From: Marsupella aquatica | Lineage: Eukaryota > Marchantiophyta | DNA length: 64,000 nucleotides | Direction: 5' to 3' | NCBI GenBank assembly: GCA_973895155.1 | Contig: OZ316897.1 | Coordinates: forward strand, 12,214,001 to 12,278,000 | In this document: piece by piece, positions 21,010-30,427 of the stretch | Layout of the letters: each line of letters opens with the position of its first letter | Numbering within the stretch: position 1 is the first letter of the stretch | Position numbers and translations under genes: made by a program | The notes under the pieces: model-generated | Databases searched by the model: none | Told to the model about the DNA's origin: nothing | What the model saw: the letters and a program-made list of their open reading frames with translations, nothing else

Positions 21010-22453
21010 CGTTCTGGTGGTCCAGGGACAGCAAATTTGGCAATTATGAAATATGCAAAAGGATCTGCTTCCTAGCCTGACGCAATAGACGAAGGCACGA
21101 CTTACTACTTTAACAGAGATCGATAAGACCATTGACATAGAATCCAGACACAAATTATTGAACAAAAAACAAGGACAGCAACCAAGTGAACTCACATGTC
21201 GGTGCCGTCCACGAGTAACGTAGGGTTGGCAGGGCTTCATGACAGCTTCTCCCATTGGCAAACACATTTCATGATTGTCCATTTCGAGAAACATTAATTC
21301 AGCAAGTCTGCCACCAAAGGACCGTCCAATAAGGCCCCAATTACTAAAGCTTTGCTCGGTTCTAAACTGCGTGTAGTTTGTCTAGACCAAATAGATTAAG
21401 ACCGGTCATTCTTTGCATTGGATTCTTCACTCTCCAAATCACAGTGCTCTTCCCAATTCCATCGACCTCACTGGGGTTCCCTTGATTGTGCGACACAAAC
21501 TGCGTAAAGGCTTGTATTTGCATCCTAGGTTGATCGTTGTCCACCAATGAAGAGCATGGCACATTTGGGGAGGGGGAAATCGAAATTCCTGTTATTAGCA
21601 ATGAACAATTTCCTCCATTGGCTCCACCTATTGCAACTCGCGCCTGAAGCACCTGAAATGTAGACCGAGGTAATCTTAGTTACTGCTTGTTTGATTCACA
21701 TAATAAAACAATTGTAAAGCACTCTGGAATTTCAGAAGCCATGCAATCATTCAGATGAGAAAAACACTGGCGGCTCCACACTCGAACTCACGAAGGCGTC
21801 GTCTTTCTGCTCAATGCTGTCGTCAATTCCATGAAGCGACTAAAAATATATAAACCAGACAATTCGTAGGATGGAATGCAAATAAATGTCTTCGTAAGTC
21901 AGATGTAGTTGAACCGTCGGCCAAAAATCGAAGTTAGAGAATCAAACCAAATGCTCATTCAAATCTCCCCAGATCACTTACAAGGGCAAACTTTCTTCGC
22001 TTCATCATTGTCTTTCAATTGAAAACAAGATGAACGATAACGGTAATCACTTCACGGTTAGAGTCAAAACTTCTAGCTACTCAACAGAAACTCGCAATTT
22101 GCTGCATGTAAAAATGCTCAAGATTGTCCGCAAACACCGAGTATGCTCCAGAAATCGCGGGTCTAGTAGACGGACATCCTGCCAGCAAAACTCCTTCCAC
22201 CAAGTGGATGCCAAGCACTCACGACAACTATTAAAGGGATATGAGAGTTTCTGAGGGTTGCTCGAGCTCTACCTCACCACATCAAGTTCTTCTGGGTACA
22301 GTCCACGCGCTGAACGGTAGACTTCTAGCTGTACTAATTTTGGCCCGAAAAGTCATGTGTTCAGAGAGCCTTTCATACCACTTACACCAATGCGCTGCTA
22401 CATCCTTCGCAGGCAGGCAGAAGTTGTATGAATCCCTCAAGATCGACCACGGT
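21010..22453. other. Unit 2 flank between gene A and ROCO 3' end
   Basis: Equivalent of 209-1697 in unit 1. The left part (about 21,040-21,370) is a diverged duplicate of gene A's first segment. Minus-strand frames at 21362-21652 and 22282-22453 recur in other units without clear splice links. No gene is supported. Confidence 0.3.
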
Positions 22454-25400
22454 TTACATGTCGTTAACCAGATTAGACTTCCTGAACTTCTGATGACAGT
22501 CGGTGCAGATCCAAACAACACCATGGAGAGAACCATCGTTGTATGCCAAACACACCTTTCGAAGTCCTAACTTCTCCTCGTAGGCCTCTGCTGTCAATTT
22601 TCCTACTAAATTAGTGATGGCTGCTCTACTCTTTCCATACAAATCCTGAGGGTTCAAAGGGGGACCAGTAGGATCAAGTCCCATGCCCTCAGTCATCAGC
22701 TTTTCTAATTCTGGCATTGAGTACCCGGTGGCCCAGATGATTCCATCCAACACTGATTTTCCTTGCTGTACTTGCTGGAAGCCGGGCAGTAGCAAACCCG
22801 CCCCAGGGGCTACGACATTCACTGCAATTTTTGCAGAGATTAAGAGAACTGTGAGCGACACTTTGAGCCACGGGACAAGTGTTTTCAGGGCCGGCTTGAG
22901 GTCCGAAACAACCAGGCCCAACTGGTCCTTGACTTGATGCGGTGTGTAACTATTGTACCTGGCCTCACATGCAAATTGCAAACGAACATGGACACTTGGT
23001 GACAAAGCCTCCTTCAATGTAGCCCTTACACCAGAATCTCGTTTCCCCAAATAGATGAGGTTTGGGCAGGTTCTGTCCTTGTCTTCTTTCAGAAATCTGT
23101 CAGTGTCTTGAAGTTTCCTAAACACCCTTTTTTGCTCCTTCAAAACCTCTGCAAATCCCTCCCCAAGCATCCTTTCAACATTCTTCACCTGCTTGTAGAT
23201 GTTATCCTGGCTGTTCATAATCTTATCCAGCTTCTCATCCATATTGTGCAGCTTCCTGTTAACAGTTGATAATCTTTGCATCTTGTCGGCAGTTGGGCTT
23301 GTAGGTGGATTCGCCATTTCAATGCCATCCGATGCCAGTGCCGGCTCTTCCACCTTGTCCCCGTCTGTTGAGATATCCGACTCTTCAGTTAACTCGGGTG
23401 GATAGATTCCCAGGGTGACAGCTTCCTGTAATCCTTGCCTCAAAACATTCAGGTCGTTCTTTGCTGACATAATCACATACTTTTTGTCCTTTGTGGACAG
23501 CAGCTGATCTTCTGTTATTGCACAGTCACAGCCGACACGCCACTGCATTTTTCTTCCCATGCCATGCACTTGCACCCACTTCTTCACTTCAGCAACTTCC
23601 ACATTTCTGTGCTTCATGTACCCTTCTTGTCTAGACTGGGAAACCGGCCAAGGCCAAACCACTTTCTGCACGTACCGAACCCCTCCACAAATCTCATTCC
23701 ATAGGTCCAGGAGTATATTGACAAGATCATCAGCAAGGTTCACTTGACAGTTTTTCCTTTGGATTACATCCATCTCGTCTTTCGTGAATTGTGGTTTCAC
23801 CAAAATGCTGATCTCATCAAATGTGGGTGAATCCTTTTTGGCGTTAACCTCAATCCTTACGTTCATGTAATCCACTGTGAACATCATGAAATACTTACCA
23901 GCAACAAAGTCATTGTCTGGGACATCTCCATTATTGAATTCTGGGCTCTGAGCAAGCTGAACCTGAAATCTATGCCACAACGACATTGGTGCTAGAGTCA
24001 TCTCCTTTTGTTGGTGCTGAATAGAGAAACCCATCACCCACTGCTCCTCTCCATCATCATGTTTGCTTCTAGACTGCCACCCGTCCTCAGGATCCAAATT
24101 CCCATCAATAAGAGACGGTATAAACACTTTGTCGTCCTTGCCTTTGTAGCACAATCCCAGCCATAGCAAGATAGCAATCAAATTTTCACAATCTTTGCAA
24201 CCCCACCTAGCTTCAAAGAACACCTTGAAAGCTCCCATTGAAATAGAACCTGTAGTGGCATCCAGTTTTCTTCTAAAGATATGGTCGCCCTCTGCACGCT
24301 CGACCATATCTTCAGACAGGAACATATTTCCTATAATTTCCTCGCAGAACCAGTTCGGATTGAGGATAATAAGCTTTGGAGAAGGGATACCCCATTGAGG
24401 AGGAAAGCTCTTGTCAACGTTTATCAGGACTCCAGCTTGGTCCAAATATTTAGTTGCTGATAAAATTATTTCGTGAGGGCAGTTCTCACGTAATTGCTCA
24501 ACCTTCTCCACAAATTCGTCCCAACCTAGCACAGGGAACTCCTTCCTTGCCTCACTCCAAATAGGAAGGCTGTGTTGAATGACATCACAGATCATGGGAA
24601 CAATCCGCTCTTTGAGCAATGTTCTGGAATGTTGTAAGAGACATGTTTTAAAACCATTGACTTCCCCTCTTCTCCTAACATCCACTATAAAGGCATCAGT
24701 ACGAACATCCAAAAGGCCAGTAAACTTTTTTCTCTTTTCCTTTAGCAGCACCTCCCAATCTTGGCTGTTTCTCTGTACCTGTTTATGTCCTCCCATGTTG
24801 TTCAGGACAACAAAGACATGTCGGGTTTGTCTGGTGGCCTCGTGGTAGCTCGATGCAATGTACCGTAACCAGTAATCAAGCTGTTTCTCGACCTCATTTG
24901 GTGGACAGCTGGAATTGCAAACAATGACAAATATGGTAGCTGCTCCTTGAGAGATGGTGGAGTTCCCAAATGAGAAACTTAGAGCGGGGAAGAAAGCATT
25001 GTGCACCAAATGATAATCTTCCTGTCCCGCCATGTCCCAAACCTGCAGTGTTATTGGGTTTTGATTTTTCCACTTGCTACCTTTGCTGCCGATTTTGGAG
25101 ACATCAATGCCTCTTGTGCGGGCCTCCACGTGAGGCCTCCTTTCCCATGTCCGTAGTGATCGCCAAAGTGTCCTCTTCAATGTATGACAAAGTGTTGTCT
25201 TCCCCATTTTTGGATCCCCACAAAGATAAATCTTTCCAAAGGCAGCTGGGACCATGGAAGAGCCTGAGAGCCCCGCTAAAATATCCTTGTATCTGGTATT
25301 GCGCTTCCTTAGTTGCTGATATTGGCGTCCCAAGTCTGGAAACTTCAACGAATCAAGGTTTACTTGGACAGTGAGAGACTTGTTTAGGGCGAACGCAGAC

Positions 25401-26143
25401 AACAAAGCAGCGGCGCCTTCTTCAGAAGGGTTTGGCACATTAAGGTCCTTTAGTGAATCAAGGCGACCAGATTTAAGGGCCTCGACTAACGACAGCATGC
25501 CCACATCTGTGAAACGATTCCGGTCAACATTCAAAAGATCTAAATTTGGCATTGCGGTGACGTCGCCATATTGGAAGGCGGTTGCAAGTGTAGCCACGTC
25601 ATCATCACTGATGCCAGTCTCCCAGAGACTGAGAGTGGTCAACTTCTCCAAATTACCGGATTGAATTGCACGTCCAAGAGCTTCGACGGCTTTGGTTCCT
25701 ACCGCGTTCCCACCAAAGTCAAGTATCCTAAAAGATGGAAATTTTGCTGAAGCCAGAGCATTGCTGACTGCCTCACTACGATCGTCCTCTAACCCGGTTT
25801 GTTCAAGCGACAAAGCTTCCAATGCAGACATTTGACCAGATGCCATAGCCTCGGCAAGGATGAAGTGTCCTCTCCCAATATCCTGAAGGTCTAGGTCGAT
25901 GACTGTCACTTGCGACAGATTGCCGCGCTTCATGGCGTCGCGTAGTTCCACAATACTTCTAATTTGGATCCGACTGCTGCTGCCAGTGCTAGCCGACTCA
26001 GGCGCGACATCTTGACGCTCAGCCTGCTGCCCCGAACCAAATTTATCATCGGAGTGACGAAAGTGTTCCCCTCCTGTTCCCTGCGAGTCTTCTTGCCTAG
26101 ACTCTCCACCCGTCACTCCATTCGCGCCCTCTCTTCGATCCAT
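22454..26143 (-). CDS. LRR-Roc-COR (ROCO-type) GTPase protein, copy 2
   Basis: Uninterrupted frame of 1229 codons from the conserved ATG at 26143. The open frame extends 43 codons further up without an ATG, unlike copies 1 and 3, which have stops there. Architecture matches copy 1: LRRs (about 60-260), P-loop GDPKMGKT, DMAGQE, NNMG in place of NKxD, COR, coiled coil, hydrophobic stretch and WICTDC tail. The LRRs differ from copy 1: LSLWETGISDDDVATLATAF here against LWLSGTDINDDDMDTLATAF there. The C-terminal 300 residues are nearly identical. One substitution in the hydrophobic segment reads AKIAVNVV against AKIAANVV. No intron or frameshift was seen, so it is likely functional. Confidence 0.85.
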   Translation of the reverse strand: MDRREGANGVTGGESRQEDSQGTGGEHFRHSDDKFGSGQQAERQDVAPESASTGSSSRIQIRSIVELRDAMKRGNLSQVTVIDLDLQDIGRGHFILAEAMASGQMSALEALSLEQTGLEDDRSEAVSNALASAKFPSFRILDFGGNAVGTKAVEALGRAIQSGNLEKLTTLSLWETGISDDDVATLATAFQYGDVTAMPNLDLLNVDRNRFTDVGMLSLVEALKSGRLDSLKDLNVPNPSEEGAAALLSAFALNKSLTVQVNLDSLKFPDLGRQYQQLRKRNTRYKDILAGLSGSSMVPAAFGKIYLCGDPKMGKTTLCHTLKRTLWRSLRTWERRPHVEARTRGIDVSKIGSKGSKWKNQNPITLQVWDMAGQEDYHLVHNAFFPALSFSFGNSTISQGAATIFVIVCNSSCPPNEVEKQLDYWLRYIASSYHEATRQTRHVFVVLNNMGGHKQVQRNSQDWEVLLKEKRKKFTGLLDVRTDAFIVDVRRRGEVNGFKTCLLQHSRTLLKERIVPMICDVIQHSLPIWSEARKEFPVLGWDEFVEKVEQLRENCPHEIILSATKYLDQAGVLINVDKSFPPQWGIPSPKLIILNPNWFCEEIIGNMFLSEDMVERAEGDHIFRRKLDATTGSISMGAFKVFFEARWGCKDCENLIAILLWLGLCYKGKDDKVFIPSLIDGNLDPEDGWQSRSKHDDGEEQWVMGFSIQHQQKEMTLAPMSLWHRFQVQLAQSPEFNNGDVPDNDFVAGKYFMMFTVDYMNVRIEVNAKKDSPTFDEISILVKPQFTKDEMDVIQRKNCQVNLADDLVNILLDLWNEICGGVRYVQKVVWPWPVSQSRQEGYMKHRNVEVAEVKKWVQVHGMGRKMQWRVGCDCAITEDQLLSTKDKKYVIMSAKNDLNVLRQGLQEAVTLGIYPPELTEESDISTDGDKVEEPALASDGIEMANPPTSPTADKMQRLSTVNRKLHNMDEKLDKIMNSQDNIYKQVKNVERMLGEGFAEVLKEQKRVFRKLQDTDRFLKEDKDRTCPNLIYLGKRDSGVRATLKEALSPSVHVRLQFACEARYNSYTPHQVKDQLGLVVSDLKPALKTLVPWLKVSLTVLLISAKIAVNVVAPGAGLLLPGFQQVQQGKSVLDGIIWATGYSMPELEKLMTEGMGLDPTGPPLNPQDLYGKSRAAITNLVGKLTAEAYEEKLGLRKVCLAYNDGSLHGVVWICTDCHQKFRKSNLVNDM

Positions 26144-26735
26144 TGGATTAGCTCGATATCGTACCCTCCGACAGGTTCCCTCCTCTACATCGCACAAGCA
26201 GCTCTGTCGCCAATTGGTCCCAGGAAACCCAAGCGGATCAGTTTGATCCAGCCAGTCAATTGCCGCACTCAAATCACCGATGGTCCTTGGTACCTGGTGA
26301 TCGCACCTCCCACCAGGCCTTTTTTATCCTCCAGAATGGTGAAATAGCTAGAGCAAATTGATTCAGTTCGATGCCTCTCGAATCCCCGACTGTTGCCAAT
26401 GCTGATTGGACCGGAGCAGGCCTTTTCTCCCACCAAGGTGTTGAGGAGAGTACAGAACCACCAGTAGCGCCTGAAGCCAGCTCGATTGGAACATGCAAGT
26501 CAATGTAATCGTCATTGATGTCGTGTTTCCAACGCTTTTGATTTCTGGCAAACGCTGGACTCTTCATTTGCATGAGACAGACCTTCGACACTGCATTCGT
26601 GAAGACGTTTGGATCTGACTCAAAAAGAGGACAAAAGTTTGGGCTAGCAGCATTGATCGTGTAGACAAGGATTGTTTCAAGATGTTGTGAATGATCTATT
26701 GAAAATTGACCTACTACGCAAGCAGTTATTAACAT
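26144..26735 (-). promoter_or_regulatory. 5' flank of ROCO copy 2 with upstream open frame
   Basis: Counterpart of 5394-6000. A 153-codon minus-strand frame lies at 26274-26735 and shares its first 120 residues with unit 1. Its C-terminal end differs because unit 1 has a short insertion (the repeat TCTCGAAGTC near 5625), which shifts the frame. A frame that changes between close copies argues against it being protein-coding. Confidence 0.3.
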
Positions 26736-26744
26736 ATTTAATCC

Positions 26745-27661
26745 TACGACAGAGGGAGACTTGTCTGATTACCGAGACGTTACTGACGCATGCTTTGCCG
26801 ATTCGAGTAAGCTGAAATGGAACGATCCTGATCCCGGCATTGTTTCTGCCGCACAGGATGATCAACCAAAGAGTACAATTAATCAGCGGTGAAAATGGGA
26901 AATTGAAAGCTAAAATTCTCCAGGGGAATGTTGAGAGCTTTGTGGAGGCGCAGTTGGTGATGGGGGAAACATTAATCAAACCGAACTATCAAAGTTTAGT
27001 CATGATCGTTCTACCTAGGACACAGGATGTAAATAGAATCTATAGATCGAGAGGATGACGACCCAATCCACAGGCCGGGTCCTTCTTAATAATTCAGATT
27101 CGCAAGACAGATTAAACATTCAACATAGACAAGATGACTTACCTGAACGAGCAACATACTCGAGGAAATTTTCATCCGGGTTTTCATCCAGTCAGGTTGA
27201 AAAACCAAAGCTTGCCTGAACACTGGCAGCAGCATTCAACTCGGAATGAGTTCACGCCTACAACCAAGCACATGGTGGCCGTATAGGAAGTCACTGCACA
27301 AGGAGTGGATGTGTCATGGAACCTTTCGTAGTCTTTGCGAATTGATTTTGGCCATGGATGTGTGCCATGGATGTTGTACTTAACACATTTCCTTGCTGAT
27401 ATGACTGTATATACAACCTAAGGGACAACTGACCCGCAAGCTTTAGAGACTTTGCTTCTGTTTATTGAAGAGATCAATGTGAAATACCCGTTGCTTGATT
27501 CTGATAACTTCTCAGGCTGCCTTTTAGATACAGTCATTTTACACCACTGGACTAGCGAAGCCACAGTCCCGTCTCTGGAAGCCCGTGATGCGTTTGTTGC
27601 AGAACAATACCCGATTTGGGGTTCAGTGACAAAGGCGATCAAAAGAGTGAAGCGGCAGTAA
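26745..27661 (+). pseudogene. Gene B, unit 2 (terminal exon open)
   Basis: Open plus-strand blocks at about 26,741-26,892 (acidic, ends KSTINQR), 26840-27058, and a terminal block of about 79 codons ending at TAA 27659-27661 with ATVPSLEARDAFVAEQYPIW and a basic C terminus KAIKRVKRQ. The terminal block is open here and broken in unit 1. I do not recognise the family. It diverges from the ROCO gene. Copies in units 3 and 4 are absent (unit 3 upstream is deleted at 49,111; unit 4 upstream lies beyond the window). Confidence 0.4.
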
Positions 27662-28132
27662 GTTGCCCGATTTGCAACCAACAGAACTAACTATTCCTCG
27701 ACTTCAAAACTTCAGAGAACTTCAGGGGACTCCTTCCATTCTGTGAACATTATAGTAAGAGACTTCTCTACTTCTGATGAGAATAGCTCGTCACAACAGT
27801 GATAGAGGAGGGTATGTCTACACTTCTAGGAGTAGATTCGATGTGAACGCCAAAATAATATTCGAACCGATGGTGTTGACCGAGCTATCCACGAGCTCAC
27901 GAAGGACCTGTCCTTAATGATTGTGCTCCCGAACAGTAGTTCCAGACTTGCAGGCGCCCTCCGAAGATTTCGCTGTCTCTTAAGGGTCGCATTTTCCGAG
28001 GAGCCAACATGCGAGTTGGCTCTTAGGGTGAGAAGTGAGGATTTCAACAATTCAACTGGAATTATCCTATCGTCTTGCACGTACCTCTGTCAACACGTTA
28101 ATAAGAAGCGCGGGACCCCACAGTTAAAAACG
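27662..28132. other. Unit 2 spacer
   Basis: Matches unit 1 about 7004-7320 and 7960-8050. The short open frames at 27826-28222 are not conserved. No gene seen. Confidence 0.35.
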
Positions 28133-28313
28133 CTAGAATGGTGGGCTCCGGAGACAACTTGCCAGGTTACTGTAGGGCCTCGCAAGTCACGAATGATGAC
28201 CAAAAAGGTCACCGGTGCTTAGGTTGATTGGGCCCGGTGGAATCTAAAGGAGATGGGTGACGAAGAGCCCTACGGTAGGGTAGCAGCATGATTCTACCTA
28301 GTCTTCAGGGGGC
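28133..28313. repeat. SINE-like dispersed repeat, copy 5
   Basis: Full-length copy with GTAGGGCCTCGCAAGTCACG, a GATGACC-GGTCAC hairpin, GGGCCCGGTGGAATCTAAAG and CTACCTAGTCTTCAGGGG. It lies 20 bp left of the Mutator-like element's target duplication. Confidence 0.6.
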
Positions 28314-28344
28314 AAAGTACTAACAATGGAGGGATTTGCTTAAT

Positions 28345-29106
28345 CAGCTTTTTATCAACCTGTCCCCTCCCCCTAACTTGCCTAAATCTCTAAGGTGTCC
28401 CGGAACCAAATTTACTTGCTTCCCTGCCCCCCATATAGTATACGGGTTAGTACTAACCCAACTTTGGGTTCCCAATGTGTGATTGGCCCAGACTAACCTG
28501 CCTGAGTTAAGCTTCTCCCTCCCTGTGGCAGCCCGTTATGGAAGTGGGCTTCGCTTCGCTTCAGACCCAGGAGGAAGCACAGCCCAAGTACGCAGCCCTT
28601 GCGAAATGCAGCCCACCCCACTTTAACGCAGCCTGAGCACACAGCATCGACTTCCCGGCTCTGTTTTTACAAAGGAAACGCCAGCCCCATTATTACAAAG
28701 GAAAGATTGTCGCAAATGTTTACACATTATTTTGCCTCCCCACTTTTGGCAGTGTCATACCTTCACTCTCGATCTTTGAGCAGTTGCAACCTTCGCCCCC
28801 AGGGTTTACACACACAGGCCCAGCAAAGTTGTCACTCTGTACCTCATTTTCCCTGCATTTTCTTGCCCTGTTTTTTACAAAGAAACAAATGTCGCAAATC
28901 AAAACGGGCCGCCACAGGGAGGGGGAAGCTTAACTTGGGTGGGTTAGTCCGGACCAATCACGCCTTGACATCTGGCGGCGGGGATCCGACATTGTGTTAG
29001 TACTAACCCATATACTGTTGGGGGGGCAGGGAGTGAAGCAAATACATTTGTTTGGGGACACCTTAGAGATTTTGGCAAGTTAGGGGGACAGGCTAATAAA
29101 AAGCCC
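28345..29106. mobile_element. Non-autonomous Mutator-like element with long inverted arms
   Basis: The 762-bp element is flanked by a perfect 10-bp direct repeat TTTGCTTAAT (28335-28344 and 29107-29116), the 9-11 bp size typical of Mutator-like elements. The arms are imperfect inverted repeats of roughly 200-250 bp. The left begins CAGCTTTTTATCAACCTGTC and the right end reads GGGCTTTTTATTAGCCTGTC on the minus strand. Both arms carry TAAATCTCTAAGGTGTCC-like text and GGGTTAGTACTAAC. No transposase frame is present, so it would be mobilised in trans. Confidence 0.75.
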
Positions 29107-29116
29107 TTTGCTTAAT

Positions 29117-29811
29117 AGACCTCTTCCTTCCTGGAGATATAGTTTGCTTGATCAGCCCCTGGAACCCTTTATGCCTCAATCATATCCCTCTTGATGATCC
29201 CTACTGAATGTTCTTCTATATAGGTTCTTATAAGATAAATATTTGGGTTAGAAGCACCAAACAGGGTGAATTAATTGTGACTGTATGCCTCAACCACAAA
29301 CAATGCAAATATTTGAAAGTGAACCACGCCCGGTACCGGGGCTCAAACTGAGTGCAGGCGACGTTGTGGAGACATGTCAATCCTTTTTGTGTCGTCTGTA
29401 CATTGACATTATGGCTATTCGAATTTGAAGACATTGACGTGAATGTCTTCACTTTGTAAACATCATTCTGTGTTTTGCAATATTCTCTCATTACGTCGTT
29501 TTCATCCACGCAAGAATGGCAACAAGTTTTCCCGAGGTGCAAAAATCTGCCAGATTCAATTGCACAAGAAAGCAAGGTACTCTTGTGCAGATGGTTGAAA
29601 AAGTGTGGTGAGAAGACATTGTACACAATGTCTCCCGAAACCACCAATGGCAGCCATTTACCCCCGCCCAAATGGCATGGGCGACCAAATATACTTTGGC
29701 TGGAAATAATGCTAAGTGTGGTGAGAAGACAATGTCCACAATGTCTTCTACATCAGGAAATTGGGGTGCTAGTTATTTGTTGTATAATCATTGTTGAAAA
29801 AACCTGTGCAG
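29117..29811. other. Intergenic DNA
   Basis: Single-copy in the window. It contains a partial repeat of GTGTGGTGAGAAGACA at about 29604 and 29716, each followed by ACAATGTCT-type text. No gene supported. Confidence 0.35.
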
Positions 29812-29816
29812 GGTAC

Positions 29817-30237
29817 TGTTGAGCATAGACGACGATCGCAACGGCAAGCCCATGAACCATCCAACGCACAATAGTCGACACAAGAGATACGTGGTTCACC
29901 TCCTTGAGGCTACGTCCACGGGAACACACAAGAGAGCTTTACTGAACTCTAAGCCCGTCGGCTATACCGAGTCTCCACAGTGTAAGCTCTCCCTATCTCT
30001 CAAGTGGCTCCATAACAATGAGCCTTGGTTCTACCTCTCCAAGCACACATGCCTCTTATGATATAGTGTGCAACTTAGTTGTACCTAACCACATAGTTGT
30101 ACCTAATCACGTAGTTGTACCTAACCACATAGTTGTACCTAATCACGTAGTTGTACCTAACCACATAGTTGTACCAACCCACGTTGTTGTACCAACCACG
30201 TCATACCTAACCTAGACGTAAGAGTAAATACCCAACA
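29817..30237 (-). repeat. 3' LTR of the copia element (421 bp)
   Basis: TGTTGAGC...CCCAACA with TG/CA ends. It contains five 18-bp units of the form ACCTAACCACATAGTTGT or ACCTAATCACGTAGTTGT from about 30083. Confidence 0.93.
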
Positions 30238-30250
30238 ATCTTCCCCTTGA
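30238..30250 (-). promoter_or_regulatory. Polypurine tract of the copia element
   Basis: Read on the minus strand, CAAGGGGAAGAT lies directly against the 3' LTR, where plus-strand DNA synthesis is primed. Confidence 0.75.
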
Positions 30251-30427
30251 CTCTGGTCTAGGGGAGAGTAATACTGCCAATGTATATGATCCCTCAGCGG
30301 GAAGTTCTGGATAAAAACCAAACTGGTTTCCCTCTCTAACTAGAGCAAACCAGAACTAAGCCGTAGCCTAATACATAGGAATGAGGAAGAGCATATATCA
30401 GTAATTACAATGAATGTTAAGAAAACT

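Noticed and set aside
22454-26272. Longer N terminus for ROCO copy 2 (43 extra codons above the ATG at 26143)
   Set aside because: The extension has no ATG, and copies 1 and 3 have stop codons in the equivalent stretch. The shared MDR start is better supported.
30018-30215. Repetitive frame reading VVPNHIVVPNHV, also at 36094-36327
   Set aside because: It is a translation of the 18-bp LTR minisatellite, not a protein.
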